Assembly (NCBI RefSeq): GCF_017353415.1
Contig: NZ_JAFMPX010000006.1
Location: 1 to 64,000, forward strand
Origin: Arthrobacter sp. E3
GTDB taxonomy: Bacteria > Actinomycetota > Actinomycetes > Actinomycetales > Micrococcaceae
Reading direction: 5' to 3'
Length of the DNA stretch: 64,000 nt
Positions within the stretch are counted from its first letter, which is position 1. Each line of letters starts with the position of its first letter. Below are positions 55,401 to 63,672 of this stretch, in pieces. Below the pieces are notes generated by a model. That model did no database searches, was not told where the DNA came from, and saw nothing but the letters and a program-made list of their open reading frames with translations. The translations under genes and the position numbers were made by a program.

Positions 55401-56372
55401 TGTTTCGGCAACGTTCGTGGCTAACACAATGCGCCTTCGCGACGCCGGTGTGAACACGGCATGCTGCTCGGCCAGGGAGAGGCGGGCAAACAAGGGCAGG
55501 ATCTCGGCATTGCGCAGCCGCGGGTTTGTTTTAACACGGCCGTGCAGTGCGTCGGCGGCGTCGCGGATTTCACGTTCTCCGGAGAAGAAGATCAGGATGT
55601 CCCCGGGCGCTTCCTTGGACAATTCGTCCACGGCGTCGCACACGGCGTCCAGCGGGTCTCTGTCCTCTTCGCTGTTGCCGCCGTCCCGTTGCCGGTCGGT
55701 GAAGCGACGGTCCGCAGCCGGGGCGTGTTCGTCGTCGTCCTCCTCTTCAGCTCCGGATGCGGGTCCTGAGAGCGGGCGGTAACGGATGTCCACGGGGAAC
55801 GTGCGCCCGGAAACCTCAATGATGGGGGCGGGGCCGTCTGCGGAGGAGAAGTGCGTGGCGAAGCGCTCGGGGTCGATCGTGGCCGAGGTTATGATGACTT
55901 TCAGGTCTGGGCGCTTGGGCAGGATCTGCCGCAGGTAGCCGAGGATGAAGTCGATGTTCAGGGAGCGCTCGTGGGCCTCGTCGATGATGATGACGGAGTA
56001 TTTGCGCAGCAGGCGGTCGCGCTGGATTTCCGCCAGCAGGATGCCGTCGGTCATGAGCTTGATCTTCGTCTGCGGGCCCACGTGGCCGGTGAAGCGGACC
56101 TGGAAGCCCACCTCTTCGCCGATCTTCACGTCGAGTTCGCTCGCGATGCGTTCGGCGACCGTGCGTGCGGCCAGACGGCGCGGCTGTGTGTGGCCGATCA
56201 AGCCTTTCTCGGCTAGGCCCAGTTCCACGCACATTTTCGGGATCTGGGTGGTTTTTCCGGAGCCTGTTTCGCCGGCAATGATGGTGACCTGGTTGGCGGC
56301 GATGGCGGCCATGAGGTCCTCGCGGCGCTCCGAGACGGGGAGCGTGGGCGGGTAGCTGATAGTGAAAGTCAT
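52404..56372 (-). CDS. hrpA: ATP-dependent RNA helicase HrpA
   Basis: A 1322-residue DEAH-box helicase: Walker A GETGSGKTTQ (residues 34-43), DEAH (about 131-134), SAT (about 162-164), and motif VI QRSGRCGR; then HA2/OB-fold regions and the long C-terminal DUF3418 typical of bacterial HrpA. A charged Asp/Glu-rich insert (about 210-245) separates the two RecA domains. E. coli HrpA resolves stalled or collided ribosomes. ATG 56372 is the normal start. It is transcribed alone. Confidence 0.95.
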   Translation of the reverse strand: MTFTISYPPTLPVSERREDLMAAIAANQVTIIAGETGSGKTTQIPKMCVELGLAEKGLIGHTQPRRLAARTVAERIASELDVKIGEEVGFQVRFTGHVGPQTKIKLMTDGILLAEIQRDRLLRKYSVIIIDEAHERSLNIDFILGYLRQILPKRPDLKVIITSATIDPERFATHFSSADGPAPIIEVSGRTFPVDIRYRPLSGPASGAEEEDDDEHAPAADRRFTDRQRDGGNSEEDRDPLDAVCDAVDELSKEAPGDILIFFSGEREIRDAADALHGRVKTNPRLRNAEILPLFARLSLAEQHAVFTPASRRRIVLATNVAETSLTVPGIKYVIDPGTARISRYSHRTKVQRLPIERVSQASANQRSGRCGRVSDGICIRLYSEEDFNARSEFTDPEILRTNLAAVILAMTAMGVAKGPKDVEKFPFVQPPDSRAITDGVTLLRELGAVNAQGGITGVGRQLSQLPVDPRLGRMIVEAAKRGVAAEVMVLAAALTIQDPRERPTDKQQLATEKHKRFQDENSDFTGFLNLWRYIKEKQAELSSSAFRRLCKAEFINYLRVREWQDLFAQLKQMGKSLDIKVSGKDIDPVTNHDAIHMSLLTGLLSHIGLYDQRKREYAGARGTKFMVFPGSALFKKSPDWVMAAELVETSRLWARVAAKFDPLWAEQVAPDLVKRTYSEPHWSKKMGSVMAHEKVTLYGVPIVPDRRIHYGRIDPELSRELFIRHALVEGDWHTNHKFFHRNQAVLAEVEEMETRMRRRDLRVDDETLFDFYDERIGHDVVSERHFDKWWKDARHQNPALLDFDTHVVMAEEPELDEAAFPKIWMQGEFELPLSYEFHPTAPGSAPNPSDGVSVQVPLLFLNQLHEAPFRWQIPGLRAELVTALIKSLPKAVRKNFIPAPDVARQAAAALAADFNPSVDALEPSLELALRRIKGHIIPPGSWNWDAVPTHLRMTFSVVDKNGRILDEGQDLSDLQAKLAGATRRAIAESLGATPKTTQAGRIPLATGGSTKTGKSRPGTTGPGTVAAETTSGIAERSGLTDWTVGALPREVKRLVSGHTVTGYPALVDEGKTAGVRVFQRQAAQDLAMRGGVIRLLALRVPSPDRYVLDHLSNKEKLTFSQNPHGSVTELIADCTLATIDKLTPAELPWNRQDFDALYEVVRAELFDSVFSVTAVVERVLASKLRIDKALKSSSSLPLISALNDVRQQLDLLVFPGFVAKTGFAQLSQLPRYLTAIERRLEKLPGNVARDGQSMAAVQALEDEYDDAMAALVPGQRSTAALEHVRWMIEELRVSLFAVELGTAYSVSEKRIRVALGKAMTA

Positions 56373-56446
56373 GGTGCCTTACAGTTTATGCGCTTACCGT
56401 CTCCCCGTTGGCGGCTCGAGAGGTGCGTGGGCGTGCCTTCACCGCA

Positions 56447-56484
56447 CATACGCAGGTTTTCTGCTCATGCGGAGGTTTCTTGCT
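56447..56484. repeat. tandem imperfect 19-bp repeat
   Basis: CATACGCAGGTTTTCTGCT is followed directly by CATGCGGAGGTTTCTTGCT (15 of 19 identical). It lies in the 135-base gap between hrpA and the next minus-strand gene. Confidence 0.55.
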
Positions 56485-56507
56485 ACTTGTAAGCGGGCAA
56501 GGTGCGT

Positions 56508-57464
56508 TTATGCGGCAGGGGGCCGGTTGCCCCGGCGCACTGCTGCGCGAATGCCCAGCGCTGATCTGGCTGCCAGGACAAGAAGCACGACGCCGGTAAG
56601 TGCCAGTGCTGCTCCCACGACGACCGTGGCGATGCCCCAGCCATGAAGCGAGGACAACGCCGCCATGGCCCGCCCTGCGACGATGGCCGTGCCACCCAGA
56701 TAACCCAAGAGGATTCCCGTGGTGATCCTGAGCAGGACTTGAATTGCAACCCTTCGCCAACGGCTGTCAAGGGCCGCCATCCCGGGGTTGGGCAGGGAAG
56801 GGTTGCGGGAAATACGTACAAAGGCCAGGAACGCCGATCCAGTCAGGAGCACGGCCACCACCAGCAGCGGTACTCCGTAGAACCATCCAGGGTACGGGGT
56901 GGCAGCGGATGATGCGTCTGCGCTCACCAATCGCAGCACGCGGTGCCGGCCAAGTTCGTCGGGGGACGAGGTCAAACCTGCAGCAACAATGAGGGCGGCG
57001 TACGCCAGCAATACGACGATGGGCAGGGCGAAAGACCAACGTGAGGCGAGCATCCGCGCCGTGGGAGCGCTCCCTGCGGGGCCGGCGCCTATGGTTGCCG
57101 GTTTTTGCGACGGTAGTCGATGGGAGCCCGGTGCCTTGGCGGCGGGGAGGGCCGAGAACAGCAGCAACCCGCCGCTGGCCGACAACCCTGCCGTGAGGGC
57201 AAGTGGCAGCCCCACTTGTCCTGTCAGGCCGATCGAAGCGCGGAGCAGGGTAAGGAACATGACAATGGCAAACACCAGGGCGGCCACCGCACGAATCTGG
57301 GCGGCGAGCATGGCCCTGTCTTCGGCATGTTTGGACGACGCCGCGGAAGCTGGTCCGGTGCCCAGAGCGCGTTGTGGCTTCCGGCGAGAAATCCAGGATG
57401 CGACGGCGGAAACGGCCATGGCGGCGAGGAGCAGCACAAGGGCCAGGGCAATCATGCGTGTCAT
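56508..57464 (-). CDS. multi-helix membrane protein of unknown function
   Basis: A 318-residue protein with about seven helices; ATG 57464 after a weak AAAGGC site. The N-terminal helix is followed by a 30-residue basic, polar loop, then three helix pairs. No motif of a transporter or enzyme is recognised. An arginine-rich tail ends it. The upstream 15-residue ORF extension is not needed. Only the hydrophobic pattern and continuous actinobacterial codon use support it as a gene. Confidence 0.7.
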   Translation of the reverse strand: MTRMIALALVLLLAAMAVSAVASWISRRKPQRALGTGPASAASSKHAEDRAMLAAQIRAVAALVFAIVMFLTLLRASIGLTGQVGLPLALTAGLSASGGLLLFSALPAAKAPGSHRLPSQKPATIGAGPAGSAPTARMLASRWSFALPIVVLLAYAALIVAAGLTSSPDELGRHRVLRLVSADASSAATPYPGWFYGVPLLVVAVLLTGSAFLAFVRISRNPSLPNPGMAALDSRWRRVAIQVLLRITTGILLGYLGGTAIVAGRAMAALSSLHGWGIATVVVGAALALTGVVLLVLAARSALGIRAAVRRGNRPPAA

Positions 57465-57674
57465 GGAAAAGCCTTTCGGGTACTGCCCAAGTGTGGCAGG
57501 ACGGTGCATTGACGGGTTAATTCACGCACGTACTTCAAGCATTAAAACGGTGGCTTTGGAATGGGCCAGATGTTTCTTGCGGTACGCACGCCGCGCCCAG
57601 GGTGGGACTTGAGAGCCAAGGCTCGTGACCGACGTCGTACTGGGACTGAAGACTGGAAAGATGGAGGAAGGACA

Positions 57675-57944
57675 TTGGAAACCTTCGCGCTCGCAGGCCG
57701 GAAATTTCAGCTCTGGAAAGCGGTTGAGTCCAGTGCCCTCGAAGACCGGCCCCCTTACGACGCGGCGCATCGGGCTATTGACGTGGATCCTGCACATTTG
57801 CTGTGTGTGGTGGACGATCCTGACGGTGCCGTGGTGGCAACAATGCAGCTCACGAGCGACAACTCACGCACCGACGCAAACAGCTTCTACGAATGCCTCG
57901 GGTTTAGCCGCTCTCACGCCGGATTCAAGCTGCAACTGGGGTAG
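57675..57944 (+). pseudogene. GNAT acetyltransferase with internal deletion
   Basis: The frame reads PPYDAAHRAIDVDPAHLLCV then VVATMQL, joined directly to TSDNSRTDANSFYECLGF and SHAGFKLQL. In intact GNAT proteins of this subfamily about 50 residues separate the QLT of the beta4 strand from a second QLTSDxSRTDAHRFYExLGF, and that stretch carries the acetyl-CoA-binding motif. Here the two QLT-coding sites are fused, so the cofactor site is missing. The N-terminal part is also short. TTG 57675 follows GGAGGAAGG, so a small product may be made, but it should not be an active acetyltransferase. Confidence 0.75.
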
Positions 57945-58125
57945 AGCTTGGCGCATGTGGATGCGGAAAATAGTTATCCACAATTTGGCTGCGGGGCCTG
58001 TTTTCCAGGTTGAATGTCCGTGGTGTTTCATAGAATGGGAGTATCAAAGGATGTTGGAGTAACCGTACAAAGTTTCTCTTTTGGTTACCGGGAACTCTCG
58101 CTGGATGGACAGGGAGGTGGGAGGC

Positions 58126-60090
58126 ATGGCAGCACGGGAATGGTTCTTTACCAGCTCCAGTGATGCGTCCGGTGCCAACGGAGCGCCCCGAGGGGAGACT
58201 GCTGTGCAAGCGAACGGCGGTGCTGCTGTGGTTCCGTGTGAGTCTTTGTTGGTGGCGGGTGCCAGCGCACTGGAACAGTGCCAGAACTTTTTCAACCCAG
58301 TGGTCTTGGCGCAGCTTGATGCGGCCCTGGCGAGTGAACTTGCCCAACAAGCCCGGAACCAGGCGGAAGAATCCGCCGGTGCGGTGGAGCAGGCAATCCG
58401 AGAGGGGCGCAGCACCGCAGGATTGATCCATTTTGCCCGGAAGTCGTCTAGAGATAAGTCGGCCGCCACGAAGGCAGATGCACGGGCATCCCTTGCCGCA
58501 ACCGTCGTCACGTCCTTGGGCGGAACTGTCGCGGAAAGTGGATTCGACCCTTCTGTGGTGGACCAGGTCAACGGCGCCGCCCCGATTGATGTGATCGAGC
58601 GCCTTGAACAAGTGAAAAACGCCATGTCGGCTGTGCAGGCGTACGCCCAAACAATGTTCGTCGCCCAGCAGCGTCTTTCCCAGGCCAGGCTGGGGGTGCC
58701 CAAGGAAAAGCTGGGCACCGGGGTTGCTGCACAAGTGGCGCTGGCTCGGCACGAATCCGCACACCGCGGACGGCAGCTGTGTGAACTTGCCGAAGTCCTG
58801 GTGCGGGAGATGCCCTGCAGCATGCACGCCTTCGCGACTGGAAAGATCAACGAGTACCGGGCGTCACTGGTAGCCAGGGAAACCGTGTTTCTGTCCTTGG
58901 CGGACCGTGCGCGCGTTGACCAGGTTGTCTGCGGCGACCCGGACGCCGCTGCGCTCCTGGGCAGCCGTGAATTGGCTGCGGCCAGTAGGAATACCGCCTA
59001 TGGGCTTGATCCGGAGGCGTTCGTGAAGCGTCATGAAAAGGCGGTTGGCGACCGTTATGTCTCACTTCGTCCGGCGGCAGGCGGCATGACGTTTTTGACG
59101 GCATTGATCCCGCTGAAACAGGGGGTGCGGATTCTCGCCACACTGACGCGGGTTGCGGACAGCGCCAAAGCCTCGGGCGACCAGCGCGGGAAGGGCCAAC
59201 TCATGGCCGATGCACTCATGCATCGACTCATCCAGCACGCCCCCTGTGATGAAGGGGCGGGAACGCTCAGCGGTCACCGAGGCATGCCAGTGGGAACCGG
59301 GAATGGAGCGGGGGCAGGGAATAGAGCGGGTGGAGAGCGCGCGGATGGATCGCGTGCGGGCGGTGGAGAGAGTAGCGGCGAAGCCTCAGACACCTCCAAG
59401 ACTGCGGCCGCTGCAGCGGCCGCAGAAGGTCACCGAGAGCCGGTTCAGGATGGCCGCACCGGGGCTTCGCGGGAGCCGTGGTGCACCACGGTGAACGAGC
59501 CGGACATTGCCCTTGAGTTGGTCATGACCGACCGTTCCCTGTTCGGCAGCGAAAACGATCCGGCAGTGCTTGTGGGATATGAAGCCATCCCGGCGCCGTT
59601 GGCCCGCGAGATGATTCTTGGCGGCGGCGGCGGCAATGGCAGTGGGCATGGCAGCGCTGATTGTCGTGGAGACGCCAACAAATCTCGAGTATGGCTGAAA
59701 AGATTGTTCACTCATCCGGAGAGTAATTCGCTTCTGGCCATGGACTCGAGAGGAAGACTCTTCCCGGAGGGAATGAAGGAATTCCTTCGGGTACGGGACC
59801 AGCGCTGCCAAACTCCCTACTGCGACGCTCCCATCAGGGAGTATGACCACATCAAGGCCTATGCGGCGGGCGGACCCACGATGACTGACAATGGGCAAGG
59901 GCTGTGCACTGCCTGCAACCAGGCGAAGGAAGCTCCCGGCTGGTCTTCGCAACGGGACAGCCACCCCAGCACGGGCTTGCCGAGCACTGACGTGGGCACA
60001 CCAACAGGTCATCGCTACATTTCCACCGCACCGCCCCTGCCTGGACACTCCGGCCGTAAACCCAGTCGCAGGGCCAACAGGCGGTGCTGA
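58126..60090 (+). CDS. DUF222 / HNH endonuclease (13E12 repeat family) protein
   Basis: A 654-residue protein with DUF222 (about residues 40-350), a Gly/Ala/Ser-rich low-complexity insert (about 385-450) and a C-terminal HNH nuclease-like domain: CQTPYCDAPIREYDH then GLCTACNQAKEAPGW (about 564-605), with zinc-binding Cys and catalytic His. The family is abundant in actinobacteria, varies in copy number and is related to the mycobacterial REP13E12 elements. ATG 58126 (AGGGAGG upstream) is chosen; longer frames start at 58081. Its substrate is unknown, and its neighbour is a decayed gene. Confidence 0.9.
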   Translation: MAAREWFFTSSSDASGANGAPRGETAVQANGGAAVVPCESLLVAGASALEQCQNFFNPVVLAQLDAALASELAQQARNQAEESAGAVEQAIREGRSTAGLIHFARKSSRDKSAATKADARASLAATVVTSLGGTVAESGFDPSVVDQVNGAAPIDVIERLEQVKNAMSAVQAYAQTMFVAQQRLSQARLGVPKEKLGTGVAAQVALARHESAHRGRQLCELAEVLVREMPCSMHAFATGKINEYRASLVARETVFLSLADRARVDQVVCGDPDAAALLGSRELAAASRNTAYGLDPEAFVKRHEKAVGDRYVSLRPAAGGMTFLTALIPLKQGVRILATLTRVADSAKASGDQRGKGQLMADALMHRLIQHAPCDEGAGTLSGHRGMPVGTGNGAGAGNRAGGERADGSRAGGGESSGEASDTSKTAAAAAAAEGHREPVQDGRTGASREPWCTTVNEPDIALELVMTDRSLFGSENDPAVLVGYEAIPAPLAREMILGGGGGNGSGHGSADCRGDANKSRVWLKRLFTHPESNSLLAMDSRGRLFPEGMKEFLRVRDQRCQTPYCDAPIREYDHIKAYAAGGPTMTDNGQGLCTACNQAKEAPGWSSQRDSHPSTGLPSTDVGTPTGHRYISTAPPLPGHSGRKPSRRANRRC

Positions 60091-60119
60091 AGTGTAATTC
60101 ATTCATGTGCAATTCTCGG

Positions 60120-60764
60120 CTATGCCAAGCGGACTGCCCGCATGACCTCGTCATGGACGGTGATGGAGGCGCCGTCGTGTCCCTTGTCCAGTCTGGGCCG
60201 GGATTCGGCAACTTCAACCCTCCACCGGGCGGGTTCCAGCTTGGCGGCGGCTTCACTGGCCGTGAAGAAGAGCTCTGGATTGTCGGGGCGGTGGGCTCCA
60301 GCCAGGGCGTCCGATGCCGAGTGCCCCACAATCAGCAGGGTGCCGTCGAGCGCAACAGCTGCCGCAAGGTGGTGGTACACGCGCTCGCGGTCGTTCCAGG
60401 GTAGGTGCATGAATTGGGCGTTGACGAGGTCAAAGGAAGATGCCTGGGGAGTCCACAGCAAAAGGTCATGGTGCTCCCAAGCAATGGAACCGGCCAGCGG
60501 CAGTGTAGCGGCATGGTCGCGGGCCCGACGCAGGGCAACACTCGAAATGTCGACGCCGGTCACCTGCCATCCCTGCTCAGCCAGCCACACGGAGTCGGCA
60601 CCTTCTCCGCAGCCAACGTCAAGCGCGCTCTTTCGCGCAGCGGTGGAGGTTATGTTCAGCCTTGCGATCTCGGCCACCAGCTGCGGGTTGGGGTTCCCGC
60701 TCCATACGGAGCCCTTGCCGCCGTAGCGTTCATCCCAAAACTCTTCATCAAAAGCCCGTGTCAT
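60120..60764 (-). CDS. class I SAM-dependent methyltransferase
   Basis: A 214-residue protein: EFWDERYGGKGSVWSGNPN at the N-terminus, motif I ALDVGCGEGADSVWLAEQGW (about residues 47-66) and VTGVDISSVALRRAR (about 68-82). The WDERY start fits the TehB/thiopurine-methyltransferase-like group, which can methylate tellurite, selenium or thiols; the actual substrate is unknown. It converges with the HNH gene. The gap upstream (60765-60982) holds no supported gene. Confidence 0.87.
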   Translation of the reverse strand: MTRAFDEEFWDERYGGKGSVWSGNPNPQLVAEIARLNITSTAARKSALDVGCGEGADSVWLAEQGWQVTGVDISSVALRRARDHAATLPLAGSIAWEHHDLLLWTPQASSFDLVNAQFMHLPWNDRERVYHHLAAAVALDGTLLIVGHSASDALAGAHRPDNPELFFTASEAAAKLEPARWRVEVAESRPRLDKGHDGASITVHDEVMRAVRLA

Positions 60765-60982
60765 GAGTACAGGCTATACCGGCGCAATATTTCCATAGGG
60801 CTGCCACAGGCGGGGTCCGTTGCTGAATTTCAGCCCAGTACTCCATGATTTCCCGCAGTCCGAGCCTGGCCAATACCCGGGTGACTGCGTTTTGGCCTTA
60901 GTCTCACTCAAATAGAGTTCGGCACCTATCTTCGGGGTGCTGCCGGTGACCGGGCTGCTGCCGCAACGAATTTGGGTTGCCG

Positions 60983-61438
60983 TCACGCGGGCATATCCGG
61001 CAGGGCCTGGTGCGTGGCAACGGCGAGCCGGTTCCACACGTTGATGGCCGCAATGGCCATCAAGAGCATCGGCATTTCCTTCTCTTGGAAGTGTGCGATG
61101 GCGGCCTTCCAGACATCGTCCGGGACGCCGTCGGCACTGATCAGTGTGACGGCTTCGGTGAGGGCAATGGCAGCCTGTTCACGTTCGGTATACAGGGCGG
61201 TGGCTTCACGCCAGCCAGCCAAGACGTCCAACTTGCGCTGGTCGACGTTGGCAGCCCGCGCTTCCTTGGCGTGCATGTCAAGACAGTAGGCGCAGCCGTT
61301 GATTTGGGAGGCCCGAATCTTCACCAATGCCAGCAAGTCTTCCCCGAGGGGGCCGCCGTGGATGTACTTTTCCATGGCGAACATGGGCTGGTATGCGTGG
61401 GGGTCGACCTGTTGGATGTTCATGCGCTCGGTGGTCAT
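60983..61438 (-). CDS. carboxymuconolactone decarboxylase family, AhpD-like peroxidase
   Basis: A 151-residue AhpD-like protein with the redox motif GCAYCLDMHAKEA (Cys-x-x-Cys-x3-His, about residues 49-61). Such proteins act as alkylhydroperoxidases or disulfide reductants. ATG 61438 is preferred to a longer frame from 61540; GAGGCAGCATC supplies a modest ribosome-binding site. Cytoplasmic. Context gives no specific partner. Confidence 0.88.
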   Translation of the reverse strand: MTTERMNIQQVDPHAYQPMFAMEKYIHGGPLGEDLLALVKIRASQINGCAYCLDMHAKEARAANVDQRKLDVLAGWREATALYTEREQAAIALTEAVTLISADGVPDDVWKAAIAHFQEKEMPMLLMAIAAINVWNRLAVATHQALPDMPA

Positions 61439-61569
61439 GATGCTGCCTCTTCTATATTCCTGGCGAACCCTGTCGAATTTCCTGTGAAATGTTTCCCATA
61501 GGTTCCATTTCAGCTTCTCGCTCTTGGGATATTTGCGCAAGGTGTGGGCATTGAGGACTGCCGATCAGG

Positions 61570-62943
61570 TCACTGGTCCTTCGTGTGCTTGATCAGTTCC
61601 TTGTACCAGTAGTAGGAATCCTTGGGTGTGCGCTTTTGGGTTTCGTAATTCACATGTACCAGCCCGAAGCGTTGGGAGAAGCCTGCGGCCCACTCAAAGT
61701 TGTCCATGAGTGACCAGTGGAAGTAGCCGCGAACGTCCACGCCGGCATCCATGGCGGCCTTGAGTGCGCGGAGATGGGAATCGGTGTAGTCGACCCTGCG
61801 CTGGTCCCGCACCCGTCCGTCGTTGTCCGGGCCGTCATTGAAGGCGGCTCCGTTCTCAGTGATGTAGATAGGCGGAAGTTTGTCCCCGTAGCGTTCCTTG
61901 AAGCCCACGAGCAGTTCCGTGAACGCTTCGGGAACCACAGGCCAGTCAAAGTCCGTGCGCGGGTACCCAACAAGTTCCCGCAGTGAGAACGGCAGGGAGG
62001 CATCGAGTTCGTGGCCGTCGACGAGCGCGGCCTCCACGGAGGTAGGAGCGCCAACGAGCGTGGGATTGTAGGAATTGATCCCGTACCAGTCGAGGGGTGT
62101 GGAGATGGTGACCATGTCCGACTCCGGCACGGTCGGCAGGAAAGGTGCCAGCTCCGGGGGATAGGCTCCTGTAAGGATGGGGTCGGCGAAGATCCAGTTG
62201 GTGATGTTGTCGTATAGGCCTGCAGCTTGCAGGTCTTCCATGCTGTTGCTCGCCGGCCACGTCACGGCATGGTTGTTGGCGATGCCTATATTGGAGGCCC
62301 CACTGGAGCGCAGGGCCTGGACGCCGAGTCCGTGGGCGAGCAGCAGGTTGTGGGCCGCAGGAAGAGCATCAAAACCCAATTCAAGCCCTGGGGCGTGGAT
62401 CCCTGCACCGTAACCAAGCATGGTGACGACGACTGGTTCGTTGATGGTGATCCAGCGCGGGATCCGGTCGGCAAAATGCTCGCCGACGATCCGCGCATAC
62501 TGGCCAAAGCGCTCGGCAGTGTCCCGGTTCAGCCAGCCACCGGCCTGTTCCAGTTCCAGCGGGGTGTCCCAGTGGAACAACGTAGGGCTGGGGGCGATGC
62601 CAGCTTCGAGCAGGCCGTCAACGAGCCTGTCGTAGAAGCCGAGCCCTGCCGGGTTCACGGGCCCCGTGCCACCGGGTTGGATGCGCGGCCAAGCGAAACT
62701 GAAGCGGTAGGAATCAACGCCCAGCTCCTCCATGAGGTGGATGTCTTCCGGATAGCGGTGGTAGTGGTCGCAGGCGATGTCCCCCGTGTCCCCACCCAGC
62801 ACCCGTCCGGGCTCGGCCACAAATGCATCCCAACTGGAGGGGCCCCTGCCATCCTCAGCAACGGCTCCTTCGATCTGGTAGGAGGCGGTGGAGACGCCCC
62901 ATGCAAAGTCGGATGGAAAACGGGGGAATGCCGGCTTGTCCAT
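61570..62943 (-). CDS. GH1 beta-glucosidase
   Basis: A 457-residue family 1 glycosidase: FAWGVSTASYQIEGA near the N-terminus, acid/base Glu in TINEP (about residue 166) and nucleophile Glu in YITENGAAF (about 361), plus the C-terminal GYFHWSLMDNFEWAAGFSQRFG. It hydrolyses beta-glucosides such as cellobiose. ATG 62943 gives the standard start; the in-frame extension to 63300 is unsupported. No sugar transporter or regulator is adjacent in the window. Confidence 0.94.
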   Translation of the reverse strand: MDKPAFPRFPSDFAWGVSTASYQIEGAVAEDGRGPSSWDAFVAEPGRVLGGDTGDIACDHYHRYPEDIHLMEELGVDSYRFSFAWPRIQPGGTGPVNPAGLGFYDRLVDGLLEAGIAPSPTLFHWDTPLELEQAGGWLNRDTAERFGQYARIVGEHFADRIPRWITINEPVVVTMLGYGAGIHAPGLELGFDALPAAHNLLLAHGLGVQALRSSGASNIGIANNHAVTWPASNSMEDLQAAGLYDNITNWIFADPILTGAYPPELAPFLPTVPESDMVTISTPLDWYGINSYNPTLVGAPTSVEAALVDGHELDASLPFSLRELVGYPRTDFDWPVVPEAFTELLVGFKERYGDKLPPIYITENGAAFNDGPDNDGRVRDQRRVDYTDSHLRALKAAMDAGVDVRGYFHWSLMDNFEWAAGFSQRFGLVHVNYETQKRTPKDSYYWYKELIKHTKDQ

Positions 62944-63425
62944 GGAGGCCTTTCGTAGAAGCATCGCACACGGTTCATTGACTTCCTTGGCCACGAGCTT
63001 CACGGATGGGGTCACGGAAGTCAAGGGACGCCGTCGGTGCCTTAGTCTGCCGGACACCGGATTCTCGCCACTGAGGCGGGCGAGTCGCGAGTATTCGAAC
63101 AAACCCTTACCCTGCGGCCTGACATCGAAGTCGTTGGCCTCGGCATGTCCGGAACCAGCTACTGCATCGCGTCGGCATCGGAACCGTGTACAAGGACCGG
63201 TTGCTGGACACCGGTCACTTCCTGCGAGCACCGGCGGGTGCGTGCTGTGCTCACGCAACGCGAAGCATGGCGGCCATGAGAAATCCCATACACCGGTCAC
63301 GCTGCCCTAGCTGTTCGTGCCATCACGCGAGCCACTTGCGGAGGTCGCTGAAACGTAGTGGAGCAGGAACAAAAATGGTGCCCGGCCCAGCGAACTGATT
63401 CGCAAAGCCGGACACCATCACAATG
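62944..63425. other. intergenic region with a possible response-regulator remnant
   Basis: About 480 bases between GH1 and tRNA-Arg. A plus-strand frame from 63046 to 63279 reads TEAGESRVFEQTLTLRPDIE, then VVGLGMSG, which resembles the receiver-domain phosphorylation region (LRPDVVVLDLGMPG) of LuxR-type response regulators with the key Asp replaced by Gly, then loses similarity. It is a possible degraded gene. No promoter is recognised. Confidence 0.3.
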
Positions 63426-63498
63426 TGCCCTCGATAGGATTCGAACCTACGACCTTCCGCTCCGGAGGCGGACGCTCTATCCCCTGAGCTACGAAGGC
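63426..63498 (-). tRNA. tRNA-Arg (CCG)
   Basis: On the minus strand GCCTTCG pairs with CGAGGGC as acceptor stem (one G-T pair). The anticodon loop CTCCGGA gives CCG, reading the CGG codon; the T-arm has GTAGGTTCGAATCCTAT. Discriminator A at 63426; CCA is not encoded. Confidence 0.95.
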
Positions 63499-63672
63499 TA
63501 AGGCAACCGTGGTTGCCGAAGGGAACGAGAAAGAGCTTAGCAGGTGCGGGGCGCCGGATGTAAAACCGCCGCTCAACGAGCCCCGCAGGAGTTGAATAAT
63601 TCAGCATGACCACCAGCATTTCTCGCCTGAGAGCCTTGAAGTAGCGGGTAACGTTGGTGCAATGGTGAGAAC

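Noticed and set aside
60774-61037. 87-residue minus-strand frame between the methyltransferase and the AhpD-like gene
   Set aside because: It overlaps the end of the AhpD-like gene, lacks a ribosome-binding site and has no family resemblance; left as intergenic.
63186-63398. 70-residue plus-strand frame near tRNA-Arg
   Set aside because: No ribosome-binding site, no domain, Arg/His/Ser-rich; typical of chance frames in this GC range.
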